Of a stretch of 64,000 bases of DNA, positions 9,963 through 17,493 are shown in pieces. The DNA is from Pontiella desulfatans (GTDB lineage Bacteria > Verrucomicrobiota > Kiritimatiellia > Kiritimatiellales > Pontiellaceae). Position numbers and translations under genes: made by a program. The stretch is from positions 434,001 through 498,000 of the forward strand of contig NZ_CAAHFG010000002.1 in assembly GCF_900890425.1 (NCBI RefSeq), written 5' to 3'. Position 1 is the stretch's first letter. The number at the start of each line of letters is the position of its first letter. The notes under the pieces were generated by a model, which ran no database searches, was not told the origin of the DNA, and saw only the letters and a list, made by a program, of their open reading frames with translations.

Positions 9963-11170
9963 GGTAGACTGTAAATTAAAATGCCCAACTTTCCGTGGCG
10001 GCGAACATCTCATGCTGCAACCTCCAGAGCGAACAGTTCTTCTGCGGTTTTAAAATTGAGGATCTTGCGGGGATAGCGATTGATCCATTCCTCGATTCTT
10101 CGGATATCTGTGTTGGTAAACTTACCGATATCGCATCCTTTGGGAATGAACCTGCGTATGATGCGATTAGCATTCTCGTTGGACCCGCGTTCCCAAGACG
10201 AATAGGGGTGGGCATAGTAGATGTAGGTTCGGGGCGTCCGGGTCTTTACTGATTGCTCCAGAGCGACATAATCGAGGAACTCGCTGCCGTTATCGGCTGT
10301 GATGGATGTGAACATAACCCTGAACGCCTCCTTGCCCATGGAGCGCTCAATGCCGTTGACGGCACGAAGTACCGAGGCCTGGGTTTTGTCTTTTATCTTA
10401 CGGATGATCAACTTGCGGGTTTTTCGCTCTACCAGGGTCAGCAGCGCGGCCTTTCCCGTTCCCTTGCCGCCAACTACCAGGTCGATCTCCCAGTGACCGC
10501 AGGCTTCGCGGCTGGTAACCTCCTCGGGGCGATCATCAATGCTACGACCCTGCGGGGTGCCGCGCTTGGCCTGCCGTCGGAGAGACTTATGCGTCTTACC
10601 CCGGGAGCGCTTTTCCCATAATGACTCGTTACTTACGCCAGGTATTTCGCCTTTATCAATATGATTGTAGATGGTTTTGGCACAGACAGCCTCATCCATG
10701 CCCTTCTGTTTCATACGTGCGGCCACGACCTCCGGAGACCACTTTCGTATGACGATATGGCAACGAATGAACTCTACGGCAGCACTGTTGGCCTTCAGCT
10801 TGACCGCAGGCCCCTTTGCCGTAGCATTCAGATCATGTACGTCTTGCGCCCGGTCCGCATTGTATACCCACTGCGTTGTCAGGTCGCTGTTGAGGTGTTC
10901 AACCTGTCCTTGCTTAATCTCACGATCGATAGTTCGCCGATCCCGACTCAGTTGGCTGGCTATTTTAGATTTCGCCATCCCTGCCTTTAAAAAGCCTTCT
11001 ATTAAAATACGTTCGTTTCGGTTCAAGTGCTTGCCCTTACGTGATGGGATGTTACCTTTATTTTGCTCCATGCCGATGCTCCTATCCTCGTTTGTGGTGA
11101 ATTGAAGAAAGGTTCATTCTGGCATGGGGCACTTGATTTCCAAACTGGGCATTTTAATTTACAGTCTACC
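9963..11170 (-). mobile_element. IS30-family insertion sequence, apparently complete
   Basis: A 1208-bp element bounded by perfect 25-bp terminal inverted repeats at 9963-9987 and 11146-11170 (outer bases GGTAGACTGTAAATT). It carries a single full-length transposase on the minus strand and is flanked by identical 15-bp direct repeats. Both ends and the transposase are intact, so it may still be mobile. It has inserted into repeat-rich intergenic DNA after the TPR gene and breaks no gene. Confidence 0.92.
10010..11071 (-). CDS. IS30-family transposase
   Basis: A 353-residue DDE transposase of the IS30 family. The N-terminal part (residues about 15-55) is a helix-turn-helix of the type seen in this family (LNRNERILIEGFLKAG, then KSKIASQLSRDRRTI). 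The catalytic core shows HWEIDLVVGG (first D), TSITADNGSEF (second D) and ERGSNENANRIIRRFIPKG (E), in the right order and spacing. The length is normal for the family and no frameshift is seen. It occupies nearly the whole element between the terminal repeats. Confidence 0.94.
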   Translation of the reverse strand: MEQNKGNIPSRKGKHLNRNERILIEGFLKAGMAKSKIASQLSRDRRTIDREIKQGQVEHLNSDLTTQWVYNADRAQDVHDLNATAKGPAVKLKANSAAVEFIRCHIVIRKWSPEVVAARMKQKGMDEAVCAKTIYNHIDKGEIPGVSNESLWEKRSRGKTHKSLRRQAKRGTPQGRSIDDRPEEVTSREACGHWEIDLVVGGKGTGKAALLTLVERKTRKLIIRKIKDKTQASVLRAVNGIERSMGKEAFRVMFTSITADNGSEFLDYVALEQSVKTRTPRTYIYYAHPYSSWERGSNENANRIIRRFIPKGCDIGKFTNTDIRRIEEWINRYPRKILNFKTAEELFALEVAA

Positions 11171-11185
11171 ATTGTTTAGAACCAC
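11171..11185 (+). repeat. Right 15-bp direct repeat flanking the IS30-type element
   Basis: Exact copy of 9948-9962, directly adjoining the right terminal inverted repeat. Confidence 0.8.
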
Positions 11186-11361
11186 TGATGAACACCGAAG
11201 ACACGGACTTTTTTACCACAGAGAACACAGAGACACAGAGCATCCTAATCCTCTGAGCCTCAGTGTCCTCTAGCGCAGCGGGTGGTGAAAACTTGTCAGG
11301 AAAATAAGAAATTGACGGATAGTGTACGGAGGCACGGAGACCGTAGATAGTCTGCTGAAAA
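11186..11361. other. Intergenic word-repeat DNA without a gene
   Basis: Holds runs such as ttttttaccacagaga, acacagagacacagag and acggaggcacggaga. The first word also occurs left of the IS30 element (about 9905-9921), so the element landed between two related repeats. No coding or RNA gene is visible here. Confidence 0.6.
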
Positions 11362-11611
11362 ATGAAAATGCGATGTCCATCATGTAAGGCAGACACCGAC
11401 TTCAATCGTCGGGGTGGTTGGTTCAACTATTCCAATGGGCTCGGTTCACCAGAGGAAAATTGTCCTAGGTGTGGAAAGCCGATGTCCACAGGCAGGCGTT
11501 TTTGGAATGAGCTGACGCTCTCGGATAAATTGCTGGTTTATTCTAAAGCAATATTCTGGATTCCTGTTGGAATGGTTTTCTTCATGTGTATGGGGTATCT
11601 GTACTCAATAA

Positions 11612-12981
11612 GGGTCTTCCGCTGAATCTGTGGGTAAAAACAAATGATTAACACACCGGACAACTTATCTGTAATGTGTGGTTTACCACAACAACACAAC
11701 ACAGAAGAGGTATGCCCGGTGCGAATCCAGACCTTACTCAACAGAGTTCATCCGCTCAAATCATTTGTTTACTCCGACTGCCGCTTGGAATTGCACAAGG
11801 CCGGCTTGCTTCTTGTGTCAGTGATCCTGCCCAGAAAGAACGGTAAGGTGCTGTGCTCGGGATGCGGGAAGTCCCGCAGGCTTTACGATCGACTCGAAAA
11901 GCGGCGGTTCGAATTCGTTCCGATTTGGAATATCCCGGTTCAACTTGAATACCGCATGCGTCGGGTAAACTGTCCGGGCTGCGGCGTGAAGGTCGAAAAG
12001 GTTCCGTGGGCGGACGGGAAATCGCATACGACGAAAGCGTTCCAACTGTTCCTCGCCCGTTGGGCACGCAAGCTCTCGTGGAAGGAAACCGCTGAATCGT
12101 TCTGTACAAGCTGGGATACGGTCTTCCGCTCGGTCAAGGCCATCGTGGCCTACGGGCTCGCACACCGTAACCTTGAGAACATCACGGCCATCGGCGTGGA
12201 CGAAATCCAGTACGGCAAGGGGCACCAGTACCTCACCGTGGTCTACCAGATCGATGCGGGCATGCGCCGCCTGCTTTTCATTGGCCGGGAACGAACGGCC
12301 AAGACGCTGCTGAAAATCTTTCGGGAATTCGGCAACGAGCGCTGCGGCCGTCTCCAGTTCGTCTGTTCCGACATGTGGAAGGCCTATCTCAAGGTCATTC
12401 GCAAAAAGGCTCCCCAAGCGTTGCACGTGCTGGATCGCTTCCACATCGTTCAGCATCTGAACAAGGCCGTGAACCAGGTGCGGATCGACGAGGTCAAACA
12501 ACTCAAGCAAGACGGCTATGATGAGCAGGTGCTCAAGCACACCAAATACTGCTTTCTAAAGAATCCGGAAAACCTCACCGAAAACCAAGCGGTCAAACTC
12601 GATGAAGTCCTCTCCTACGACCTCAAAAGCGTGCGGGCCTACCAGCTCAAGGAGAGCTTCCAGTTCTTTTGGAGCTACGCAAGCCCGTACTGGGCGGAAT
12701 GGTATCTGGAAAAATGGTGTGCCCGGGCCATGCGTTCACGGTTAGAGCCGATCAAGAGTTTTGTTGGAACGATCCGACGGCACCAGCCGCTGATCATGAA
12801 CTGGTTCAAAGCCAAGAAGGCCTATTCATCGGGCGTTGTTGAGGGTTTGAACCGCAAAGTAAATCTGGTAACGAGAAAAGCATACGGCTTTCGGAGCTAT
12901 GAAGTGCTTGAAATAGCCCTGTTTCACACCATGGGCGAACTTCCGGAGCCAGAAGTAACCCACAGATTTTGCTGAAGAGGC
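11612..12981 (+). mobile_element. ISL3-family insertion sequence with 8-bp target duplication
   Basis: A 1370-bp element with imperfect 24-bp terminal inverted repeats at 11612-11635 and 12958-12981 that share an identical inner ATCTGTGGGT block. It is flanked on both sides by ctcaataa (11604-11611 and 12982-12989), the 8-bp duplication expected for this family. The transposase is full length and its stop codon lies in the right repeat. It has inserted within a small membrane-protein gene. Confidence 0.93.
11719..12975 (+). CDS. ISL3-family transposase
   Basis: A DDE transposase of the ISL3 family, 418 residues from the GTG at 11719. Near the N terminus it has the zinc-finger pairs CSGCGKSRR and CPGCGVKVEKVPWADG, the latter typical of ISL3. 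The catalytic domain includes ITAIGVDEIQYGKGHQYLTV (first D), VCSDMWKAYLKVI (second D) and the C-terminal SGVVEGLNRKVNLVTRKAYG segment (E). The GTG start is chosen because GAGG lies 8 bases upstream and because an in-frame ATG at 11644 sits too close to the terminal repeat and adds unrelated residues. The frame is intact. Confidence 0.92.
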   Translation: MRIQTLLNRVHPLKSFVYSDCRLELHKAGLLLVSVILPRKNGKVLCSGCGKSRRLYDRLEKRRFEFVPIWNIPVQLEYRMRRVNCPGCGVKVEKVPWADGKSHTTKAFQLFLARWARKLSWKETAESFCTSWDTVFRSVKAIVAYGLAHRNLENITAIGVDEIQYGKGHQYLTVVYQIDAGMRRLLFIGRERTAKTLLKIFREFGNERCGRLQFVCSDMWKAYLKVIRKKAPQALHVLDRFHIVQHLNKAVNQVRIDEVKQLKQDGYDEQVLKHTKYCFLKNPENLTENQAVKLDEVLSYDLKSVRAYQLKESFQFFWSYASPYWAEWYLEKWCARAMRSRLEPIKSFVGTIRRHQPLIMNWFKAKKAYSSGVVEGLNRKVNLVTRKAYGFRSYEVLEIALFHTMGELPEPEVTHRFC

Positions 12982-13226
12982 CTCAATAAAGAGGAGTGCC
13001 AGGAATGGGATGGAACCCATCATGACGGAGGAGGAATCAGCACAGTTCTTTGCCGACAACTACATTGCAGTTCTACTATTTGCATTCGTTGCATCACTTG
13101 CAGGAAATGTCACAACCATCAAATTAGTGATTAAATCAAACACCGTAAGAACCCGCGGTTGGGTGTAAAATTGGCGGAACTAGCATTTAAGGCTCACCGG
13201 ATAAACGTAAGCATAAAGGAATAAAT

Positions 13227-14030
13227 ATGAAGAAACGAACCATCATCATACTTTCGATCCTGCTAATCCTGATCCCGGCATTATTCGTTGTGATCAAGGG
13301 CTCCCTTGTTATGCATTCTGTTGTTCATAAAGAAGAAAAACGGTTCTGTCCCCCGGCGCCTATCGATCTCGTTCAGCCAAAGGATCGGAAACTCATAAAA
13401 ACAGGCGACCTTTCATTTGAATGCGCAAACCTAGGCGAAACCCGACGGGAGATTGAGGCCGCCGTGAAGCAACATGGCGGCTTTATCGTCAACGAGAGGT
13501 TGTACCATGGCTACAACAAGAAGACCTCCAATCAAGCATTGAAGATACGGGTTCCATCCGAACGCTTTGATGCGTTGGTTGCTGACATATCCAAGGGAGC
13601 GCAACGGGTAGACCAACGAACCATTGTGATTGAGGATGTTACCGAGCAGTATATCGATACGGAAACCAGACTGGCGGTCAAGTGCCAGCTGGAGACTCGT
13701 TACCGGGAGCTTCTGACGGAAGCCAAGACGGTCAAGGATATCCTGTCGATTGAAGAACAGTTGGCAACGTTGCGGGAAGATATTGAAAGCGCAGAAGGCA
13801 AACTCAAGCGACTGGATGACCAAGTTGCGCTGAGCACATTGGATGTTACCTACTATGTTAGCTTGGATGAATCGCCTGAGTTTGCCCGGTATTTCCGGAA
13901 TGGATTGGGGAATGGATGGGAAAACTTGGTTTGGTTTTTTGTCGGCTTGCTTAACATCTGGCCATTTATCCTGATCGTGGTTTTGCTGGTTGGCGGTTTC
14001 ATATACCGCAAAAAACGGAAAACGAACTAG
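13227..14030 (+). CDS. DUF4349 membrane-anchored protein
   Basis: A 267-residue protein with an N-terminal membrane segment (residues 5-25), an extracytoplasmic DUF4349-type domain (about 50-215) and a second membrane segment near the C terminus (WFFVGLLNIWPFILIVVLLV) with a basic tail. The domain contains the family pattern of a small beta unit (KTGDLSFECANLGET), a long predicted coiled coil around SIEEQLATLREDIESAEGKLKRLD and a TLDVTYYV strand. AAAGGA before the ATG supports the start. The function of DUF4349 proteins is not established; an envelope or stress role is only a guess. It precedes the leucine leader but ends before the leu promoter. Confidence 0.8.
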   Translation: MKKRTIIILSILLILIPALFVVIKGSLVMHSVVHKEEKRFCPPAPIDLVQPKDRKLIKTGDLSFECANLGETRREIEAAVKQHGGFIVNERLYHGYNKKTSNQALKIRVPSERFDALVADISKGAQRVDQRTIVIEDVTEQYIDTETRLAVKCQLETRYRELLTEAKTVKDILSIEEQLATLREDIESAEGKLKRLDDQVALSTLDVTYYVSLDESPEFARYFRNGLGNGWENLVWFFVGLLNIWPFILIVVLLVGGFIYRKKRKTN

Positions 14031-14122
14031 GGGGATTCCGGGCACCCGTTAGGCCGGCCTTGCGTAACCGTTTGGGGTGGGGGTGGGCTTCGCCTGCGGT
14101 TCGAATAACACGGGCGCAGGGG

Positions 14123-14151
14123 TTGACAGGCTGTGCCAATGGTCTTATGTT
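14123..14151 (+). promoter_or_regulatory. Promoter of the leucine operon
   Basis: A perfect -35 box TTGACA (14123-14128), a 17-base spacer and a -10 TATGTT (14146-14151, four of six consensus bases). The start of transcription would fall about 14158-14160, just before the leader-peptide ATG at 14162, so the leader may be translated from a leaderless message. Confidence 0.7.
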
Positions 14152-14161
14152 CCAAGCCGTT

Positions 14162-14239
14162 ATGAGAAACGAATTCAACAACCTTCTACTAGGCCTACTA
14201 CTCGCTGGGAATGATCCTGTGGAGGCCGTTTGCCTGTAG
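14162..14239 (+). CDS. leuL: Leucine operon leader peptide
   Basis: A 25-codon open frame whose core is NNLLLGLLLAG: six Leu codons around one Gly (CTT CTA CTA GGC CTA CTA CTC). CTA appears rare in the surrounding GC-rich genes, so ribosome stalling here should sense charged tRNA-Leu. It lies between a strong promoter and an intrinsic terminator, upstream of a cupin gene and leuA, the arrangement of classical attenuators such as E. coli leuL. It is too short for routine gene calling. No Shine-Dalgarno is visible. Seen: the frame, codons and hairpins. Inferred: stalling and attenuation. Confidence 0.78.
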   Translation: MRNEFNNLLLGLLLAGNDPVEAVCL

Positions 14240-14301
14240 GTTGCTGATAAACTCAACCAATTTGATAAACCTCCGCCGGGCAACCCGCGGAGGTTTTTTT
14301 T
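14239..14301 (+). terminator. Leucine attenuator: pre-emptor hairpin and terminator
   Basis: The terminator is a perfect 10-bp stem, AAACCTCCGC (14267-14276) with its complement at 14287-14296, a 10-base loop and eight Ts. Competing pairings exist. GGTTG (14239-14243) pairs with CAACC (14254-14258). AGGTT (14238-14242) or GGAGG (14221-14225) can pair with the left arm AACCT or CCTCC and free the T-tract. A ribosome stalled at the Leu codons would leave the latter free, giving antitermination when leucine is scarce. Confidence 0.78.
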
Positions 14302-14326
14302 GTTTGGCAGTAATGAGGAAAAGAAG

Positions 14327-14692
14327 ATGAAAACGACAACGACATATTGGAACCCGTTGGTCGAAGCGAATGAAGGCCGGTGGGAGGAAATGGAAGGAAC
14401 GGATGGCAACATGCACCAGATCACGGTGGCCGAGGATCCGGCAACGGGCGACTACACCCGCCTGACGCGCTTCAAGGACGGGTATTCAACCGAGTCCTTC
14501 GGCGCGAAAAGCCATTCCTATCCCGAGGAAATCTTCATCGTTTGCGGGCGGATCTACGACGAAGCCTTTCGACTATGGCTGGAGCCCGGAACCTACGCGA
14601 GCCGTCCGCCGGGCGAAGTGCACGGTCCTTTCCGGGCGGATGGCGATGCCGTTGTGCTGGAAATGTCCTTTCCCAGCCAGTCAATTGAGTGA
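14327..14692 (+). CDS. Small cupin-domain protein
   Basis: A 121-residue single-domain cupin. The beta-barrel core includes KSHSYPEEIFIVCGRIYD, the EPGTYASRPPGEVHGPF turn with a likely metal-binding His, and GDAVVLEMSF. It resembles the ChrR-type cupins found in anti-sigma factors and stand-alone sugar or metal sensors; the exact ligand is unknown. The ATG at 14327 follows GAGGAAAAG. The gene sits between the leucine attenuator and leuA with only 69 bases before leuA, so it should be co-transcribed and controlled by leucine. Whether it has a role in leucine metabolism is not shown by sequence. Confidence 0.78.
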   Translation: MKTTTTYWNPLVEANEGRWEEMEGTDGNMHQITVAEDPATGDYTRLTRFKDGYSTESFGAKSHSYPEEIFIVCGRIYDEAFRLWLEPGTYASRPPGEVHGPFRADGDAVVLEMSFPSQSIE

Positions 14693-14761
14693 TTTAACTG
14701 TTATTTAAATGGATAAGAAATACGGGGTTGGTTAGGTTATGCCCCATTTAGGAGAGAGAAC

Positions 14762-16438
14762 ATGAGTGTGCCAAAATACAAGATTCCGGAGATGATCGAT
14801 CTTCCCGACCGCCAATGGCCGTCGAAGAGCATCACCCAGTCACCGCAATGGTGTTCGGTGGATATGCGCGATGGCAACCAGGCGCTGCCGGATCCGATGG
14901 ATCCAGACCAAAAGCTCGAATATTTCCAAATGCTCTGCGAGATCGGCTTCAAGCACATCGAAGTTGGGTTCCCGTCGGCGAGCCAGGACGAATTCGACTT
15001 TTTCCGCAAGCTCATCGAAGAGGATCTCATTCCCGACGATGTGTTCATCATGGGGCTCACGCAGTCGCGCCCGCACCTGATCGAGCGCACGCTCGAAGCG
15101 TTCAAGGGGTGCAAGCGCGGCATCGTGCACGCCTACATCGCCCCCTCCGACCTCCACATGAAGCAGGTGTTCGGCATGGAGCGTCCGCAGCTCATCGAAA
15201 CCGCGGTCGCCGCCACCAGGCAGATCCGCGCGCTTGCCGACGCCATGCCGGAGTCGGACATCCGCTATGAGTTTTCGCCGGAGGAATACACCGATACCGA
15301 CGTCGATTTTTCGCTCGAACTCTGCGAGGCGGTCTTCGCGGCGTGGGGCAAGGGTACGCCCGAAAAGCCGGTGATCATGAATCTCCCGGCAACCGTCGAG
15401 CGGCGTCCACCGAACCATTATGCCGACATGATCGAATATTTCTGCCGCAACTTTTCGAAGCGCGACTGCATTACGGTCTCGCTCCACTCGCACAACGACC
15501 AGGGCATGGCCGTGGCCGCCACCGAACTTGCGCTCATGGCCGGTGCCGACCGCGTCGAGGGCACGCTCTTCGGGCACGGTGAGCGCACCGGAAACGTCGA
15601 CCTCGTGACCTGCATCAACAACCTCTATTCGCGCGGCATTGATACCGGAATGGATTTTTCCGACCTCGGCCACGTGGCGGAAACCGTTGAACGCCTCACG
15701 GGCATGCCGATCTACTATCGCCAGCCCTATGCCGGCAGCTACGCGTTTACGGCCTTCTCCGGTTCGCACCAGGATGCCATCAACAAGGGCGTGCACAAGC
15801 TCAGCGAAGCGCCCGACCGCTTCGGCATGGGCTGGAAGGTGCCGTATCTCCACATCGATCCGTCCGACCTCGGGCGCAAGTTCGAGCGGCTCATCCGCAT
15901 CAATTCGCAGTCTGGCAAGGGCGGAATCGCGTGGGTGCTCGAACAGGATTTCGGCATCGAGATCCCCAAGGCGATGCAACCCGAGCTCGGCAGATATGTG
16001 CAGGCCTACAGCGAAAAGGTGGGGCGCGAAATCAGTGCCGACGAAGTGCACCAGGTGTTCCAGAGCGAATTTGTTGCGCCGGAAGGGCCGTACGAACTCA
16101 TCGGCTACTGGCCGCGTCCGGACGACAACGATCCAACCTTCATCCATGGAGAGGTCAAGGTGAAGGTGAATGGCGGGGAAAAGGTTGTTTCCGCCGACGG
16201 GAACGGCCCCGTTTCCGCTTTCGTTGCCGCGATCAACCAGATTGTCGAGGTGGACTTCACGGTCGACGACTACCACGAGCAGGCGGTCGGCAAGGGCGCC
16301 GATGCGCAGGCACTGGCCTATGTGCCGCTCAAGCTCGAGGGCAACGGCGTTGTGTTCGGCGTCGGTGCCGATTCGAATATCAACCAGGCCGCCGTCCGCG
16401 CCATCGTTGCCGGCCTCAACCGCATCGCGAAAAAATAA
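14762..16438 (+). CDS. leuA: 2-isopropylmalate synthase
   Basis: Condenses acetyl-CoA with 2-oxoisovalerate, the first step of leucine synthesis. At 558 residues it is the long LeuA form. The DRE-TIM barrel shows the catalytic QWCSVDMRDGNQAL, ITVSLHSHNDQGMA and GTLFGHGERTGNVDL motifs with the metal-binding His residues. The C-terminal region (about 430-558, including VDDYHEQAVGKGADAQALAYV) fits the allosteric leucine-binding domain. A good GGAGAGAG site lies just before the ATG. Downstream of the Leu-rich leader and terminator it is expected to be controlled both by attenuation and by leucine feedback. No other leu gene is in the window. Confidence 0.95.
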   Translation: MSVPKYKIPEMIDLPDRQWPSKSITQSPQWCSVDMRDGNQALPDPMDPDQKLEYFQMLCEIGFKHIEVGFPSASQDEFDFFRKLIEEDLIPDDVFIMGLTQSRPHLIERTLEAFKGCKRGIVHAYIAPSDLHMKQVFGMERPQLIETAVAATRQIRALADAMPESDIRYEFSPEEYTDTDVDFSLELCEAVFAAWGKGTPEKPVIMNLPATVERRPPNHYADMIEYFCRNFSKRDCITVSLHSHNDQGMAVAATELALMAGADRVEGTLFGHGERTGNVDLVTCINNLYSRGIDTGMDFSDLGHVAETVERLTGMPIYYRQPYAGSYAFTAFSGSHQDAINKGVHKLSEAPDRFGMGWKVPYLHIDPSDLGRKFERLIRINSQSGKGGIAWVLEQDFGIEIPKAMQPELGRYVQAYSEKVGREISADEVHQVFQSEFVAPEGPYELIGYWPRPDDNDPTFIHGEVKVKVNGGEKVVSADGNGPVSAFVAAINQIVEVDFTVDDYHEQAVGKGADAQALAYVPLKLEGNGVVFGVGADSNINQAAVRAIVAGLNRIAKK

Positions 16439-16440
16439 CA

Positions 16441-16529
16441 AACCACTAATCGACACTACGATTCACTAATGCCTGCCTCTAGGAAGGGGCGTGAATCCAA
16501 TTAGTGCCGATTAGTGAAAATTAGTGGTT
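16441..16529. repeat. Intergenic inverted word-repeat between leuA and aroE
   Basis: Outer arms AACCACTAAT (16441-16450) and ATTAGTGGTT (16520-16529) pair perfectly, and the word ATTAGTG or its complement recurs inside several times. It could form a long hairpin in RNA. It fills almost the whole gap and leaves only the aroE ribosome site. Confidence 0.75.
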
Positions 16530-16547
16530 TCAAGAAGGAGTTGTTGA

Positions 16548-17408
16548 ATGAATCTGAGTGGACATACAAAACCGTTTGCCGTGCTGGGGCATCCGATCGG
16601 GCACACGTTGTCGCCGGTGATGCATAACGCATCGATGCAGGAATTGGAATTCGATGGAATCTATCTCGCACTGGATGTTCATCCCGACCGCCTGATGGAA
16701 GTGCTGCCTTCCATGGAGCTAATGGGCTTCGCGGGAGTGAACCTCACGGTCCCGCACAAGGAGGTCGCCTTCCGCGGGTTGGAAAAACTGGATGCCAGTG
16801 CCAAGCTGTTCGGTGCCGCCAACACGATTGAATTTACCGAAGACGGCATGGTCGGCCACAACACCGATGGCTACGGCTTCCTGAAGGCGCTCGAAGAGGC
16901 TTTCGGTAAAACCGTCGAAGGCGATTCCATCTTTGTGCTCGGTTGCGGCGGGGCAGGGCGGGCGACCGCGCTGCAGGCGGCGACCGAGGGTGCCAGGTCG
17001 TTGGTGCTGGCCGACATCGATGCAGAGCGTGTGCAAAAGCTGGAAGACGAAGTCAAATCCCTGGCTCCAGCCGTGGAGATTAAGCAAGCGTTGGACAAGG
17101 CTAAGCAAATCGAGCTATGCCGCGAATGCGACCTGGTGGTGCAGGCCTCGCCGGTGGGCATGAAGAAGGACGATCCATCGTTGCTTCCTCCGGAGGCGTT
17201 CCGCGAAGGGCAGCGTGCGTTCGATCTGATCTACATGTATCCCGAAACGGCGTTCCTAACCACCGCCCGCGAAGCTGGCGCGGACATTGCTAATGGTCTG
17301 GGTATGCTTTTGCATCAGGGTGCGCGCGCCTTCGAGATCTGGACGGGCACCGAGCCGTCGGTTCCGGCGATGCGCAAGGCCTTGGAAGACGCGGTTTATG
17401 GTGAGTGA
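16548..17408 (+). CDS. aroE: Shikimate dehydrogenase
   Basis: Reduces 3-dehydroshikimate to shikimate with NADPH in aromatic amino acid synthesis. The 286 residues show the substrate domain motifs HPIGHTLSPVMHN and GVNLTVPHKEVAF (catalytic Lys), GAANTI and HNTDGYGFLKAL (catalytic Asp), then the nucleotide-binding GCGGAGRATALQAA, and the closing GLGMLLHQGARAFEIWTG. Length and order are normal. AAGGAG precedes the ATG. It lies 109 bases after leuA, separated by an inverted repeat, so co-transcription is possible but not certain. Confidence 0.95.
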   Translation: MNLSGHTKPFAVLGHPIGHTLSPVMHNASMQELEFDGIYLALDVHPDRLMEVLPSMELMGFAGVNLTVPHKEVAFRGLEKLDASAKLFGAANTIEFTEDGMVGHNTDGYGFLKALEEAFGKTVEGDSIFVLGCGGAGRATALQAATEGARSLVLADIDAERVQKLEDEVKSLAPAVEIKQALDKAKQIELCRECDLVVQASPVGMKKDDPSLLPPEAFREGQRAFDLIYMYPETAFLTTAREAGADIANGLGMLLHQGARAFEIWTGTEPSVPAMRKALEDAVYGE

Positions 17409-17455
17409 CGCGTGACGATTGAGGCGTGATTGAATTCTGGTCAGGAAATCACGAC

Positions 17456-17474
17456 TCACGTTTCACGGCTCACG
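17456..17474. repeat. Word-repeat upstream of pilD (copy 1)
   Basis: Contains ACGTTTCACGGCTCACG (17458-17474) within a stretch rich in CACG and TGACG words (17401-17474). A near-identical 17-mer lies directly upstream of trkH (34925-34941). Confidence 0.7.
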
Positions 17475-17493
17475 AGAAAAAGGATCGATTGGG

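Larger units (their letters stand above)
11362..13168 (+). pseudogene. Zinc-ribbon two-TM membrane protein gene, split by an ISL3-type insertion
   Basis: The 5' part (11362-11611) encodes a CPSC and CPRCG zinc-ribbon pair followed by a membrane segment (AIFWIPVGMVFFMCMGYLY). The ISL3 element then interrupts the frame; its inverted repeat adds four foreign codons and a stop at 11623-11625. Removing the element and one copy of the 8-bp duplication joins 11611 to 12990 in frame and restores an uninterrupted frame of 142 codons ending at 13168, with a second membrane segment (NYIAVLLFAFVASLAGNVTTI). That perfect restoration shows the insertion is recent. The 87-residue product read today would keep the ribbon and the first TM only. 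Function is not known; the family was not recognised. Confidence 0.82.

Noticed and set aside
14840-16456. A 538-codon minus-strand open frame opposite leuA
   Set aside because: LeuA on the plus strand has all catalytic motifs; the antisense frame has no recognisable protein family.
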